From: Cellulosimicrobium marinum
Lineage (GTDB): Bacteria > Actinomycetota > Actinomycetes > Actinomycetales > Cellulomonadaceae
Assembly (NCBI RefSeq): GCF_020551945.1
Contig: NZ_JAJBZH010000001.1
Location: forward strand, 62,001-126,000
Direction: 5' to 3'
DNA length: 64,000 nt
Shown here: piece by piece, positions 63,329 to 64,000 of the stretch
How positions within the stretch are numbered: the stretch's first letter is position 1
Layout of the letters: each line of letters begins with the position of its first letter
Translations under genes and position numbers: made by a program
Notes under the pieces: model-generated
Databases searched by the model: none
Told to the model about the DNA's origin: nothing
The model's input: only the letters and a program-made list of their open reading frames with translations

Positions 63329-64000
63329 GTGATCGACCTCCGCCTCCTGCGCGACAACCCCGACACCGTCCGAGCCAGCCAGGTCGCCCGTGGCGACGAC
63401 CCCGGGCTCGTCGACTCCGCGCTCGACGCGGACGCGCGCCACCGCGCGGCGCTCACGGAGTTCGAGCAGCTGCGGGCGGAGCAGAAGTCCCTCGGCAAGC
63501 AGGTGGCTCAGGCGCAGGGCGAGGAGAAGGCGGCGCTGCTGGCGCGGACCAAGCAGCTCTCCGCCGACGTCAAGGCCCGTCAGGCCGACGCGGACGCCGC
63601 CGCCGAGGAGCTGCGCGGTCTCCAGCACCGCATCGCGAACGTCATCGCGGGCGCGCCTCCCGGGGGCGAGGACGACTTCGTCGTGCTGCGCGAGGAGGGC
63701 ACGATCCGCGACTTCGCCGCGGAGGGCTTCACGCCGCGCGACCACCTCGACCTCGGGGAGGGCCTGCGCGCGATCGACACGGAGCGGGGCGCGAAGGTGT
63801 CGGGGGCGCGGTTCTACTACCTGACGGGCGTCGGCGCGCGCCTGGAGCTCGCGCTGCTCAACGCCGCGATGGACCAGGCGCTCGCGGCCGGGTTCACGCC
63901 GGTCATCACGCCTACGCTCGTGCGGCCCGAGGTCATGCAGGGCACCGGGTTCCTCGGCGCGCACGCCGACGAGGTGTACCGCCTCGAGGCCGACGACCTG
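63329..64000 (+). CDS. serS: seryl-tRNA synthetase, 3' end outside window
   Basis: 224 residues are in view. The N-terminal tRNA-binding coiled coil (about 25-100) and [11 protein letters not shown] opening (GTG-initiated) are typical, and the catalytic domain begins with [24 protein letters not shown] and [20 protein letters not shown]. It attaches serine to tRNA-Ser. TAGGCT is six bases before the GTG, implying a leaderless message. The frame is open at the right edge. Confidence 0.95.
   Translation, partial: MIDLRLLRDNPDTVRASQVARGDDPGLVDSALDADARHRAALTEFEQLRAEQKSLGKQVAQAQGEEKAALLARTKQLSADVKARQADADAAAEELRGLQHRIANVIAGAPPGGEDDFVVLREEGTIRDFAAEGFTPRDHLDLGEGLRAIDTERGAKVSGARFYYLTGVGARLELALLNAAMDQALAAGFTPVITPTLVRPEVMQGTGFLGAHADEVYRLEADDL

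Overview
The window is very GC-rich, with codons ending almost uniformly in G or C. It carries a DasR-type GlcNAc phosphotransferase (PTS) cluster, TANNNT minus-10 elements placed directly before start codons, a TipA-like MerR regulator, a GAP-family membrane protein and several proteins known mainly from actinomycetes. This points to an actinomycete, plausibly of order Micrococcales (Cellulosimicrobium, Isoptericola or Cellulomonas relatives). The genus is inference only. No rRNA, complete tRNA, transposase, phage gene or CRISPR array was seen.

Layout. 0-1.2 kb: end of an NHL-repeat protein. 1.2-6.9 kb: complete GlcNAc-type PTS (EIIA, two EIIB, DasR-like regulator, divergent EIIC and EI, HPr) with three dasR-like operators. 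7-16.6 kb: TIM-barrel isomerase, secreted ThuA protein, MFS exporter, TetR remnant, two-component system, GAP-family membrane protein, flotillin/NfeD pair. 16.8-24.3 kb: APH-like kinase, pyruvate oxidase, thioredoxin-reductase-like flavoprotein, methyltransferase with a divergent XRE-cupin regulator, MFS and GNAT proteins. 24.3-28 kb: lipoprotein and fumarate reductase/succinate dehydrogenase A and B subunits. 28-30 kb: an AbiE-type toxin-antitoxin islet of visibly lower GC whose toxin gene looks frameshifted. 30-38.7 kb: phosphoglucomutase, TetR plus ABC exporter, anaerobic ribonucleotide reductase NrdDG with a probable NrdR box pair, YwiC-like and MazG-like proteins. 38.7-44.9 kb: glycosyltransferase, TipA-type MerR, TetR with divergent saccharopine-dehydrogenase-like gene, EF-G2-like GTPase. 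44.8-46 kb: a frameshifted Abi_2/AbiF gene preceded by a candidate structured RNA with its own promoter. 46-50.2 kb: heme uptake HmuTUV and heme oxygenase with an iron-box-like site. 50.3-54 kb: MFS, TetR, DinB and an unknown protein. 54-54.66 kb: a gene-free 676-bp stretch with DnaA-box-like motifs and an orphan terminator. 54.7-64 kb: pirin, DUF5926, GT2, a 1524-residue internally duplicated membrane protein, diacylglycerol kinase, and the start of serS.

How parts work together. The PTS genes would import and phosphorylate N-acetylglucosamine, with DasR-like repression of transport genes and HPr. HmuTUV would bring heme in and heme oxygenase would release its iron. NrdDG supplies deoxynucleotides without oxygen. 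Most other units are a small metabolic or membrane gene beside its own regulator, with palindromic operators in the shared intergenic space. The least explained items are the duplicated membrane protein, the RNA leader before the Abi gene, and the 54-kb gene-free region.
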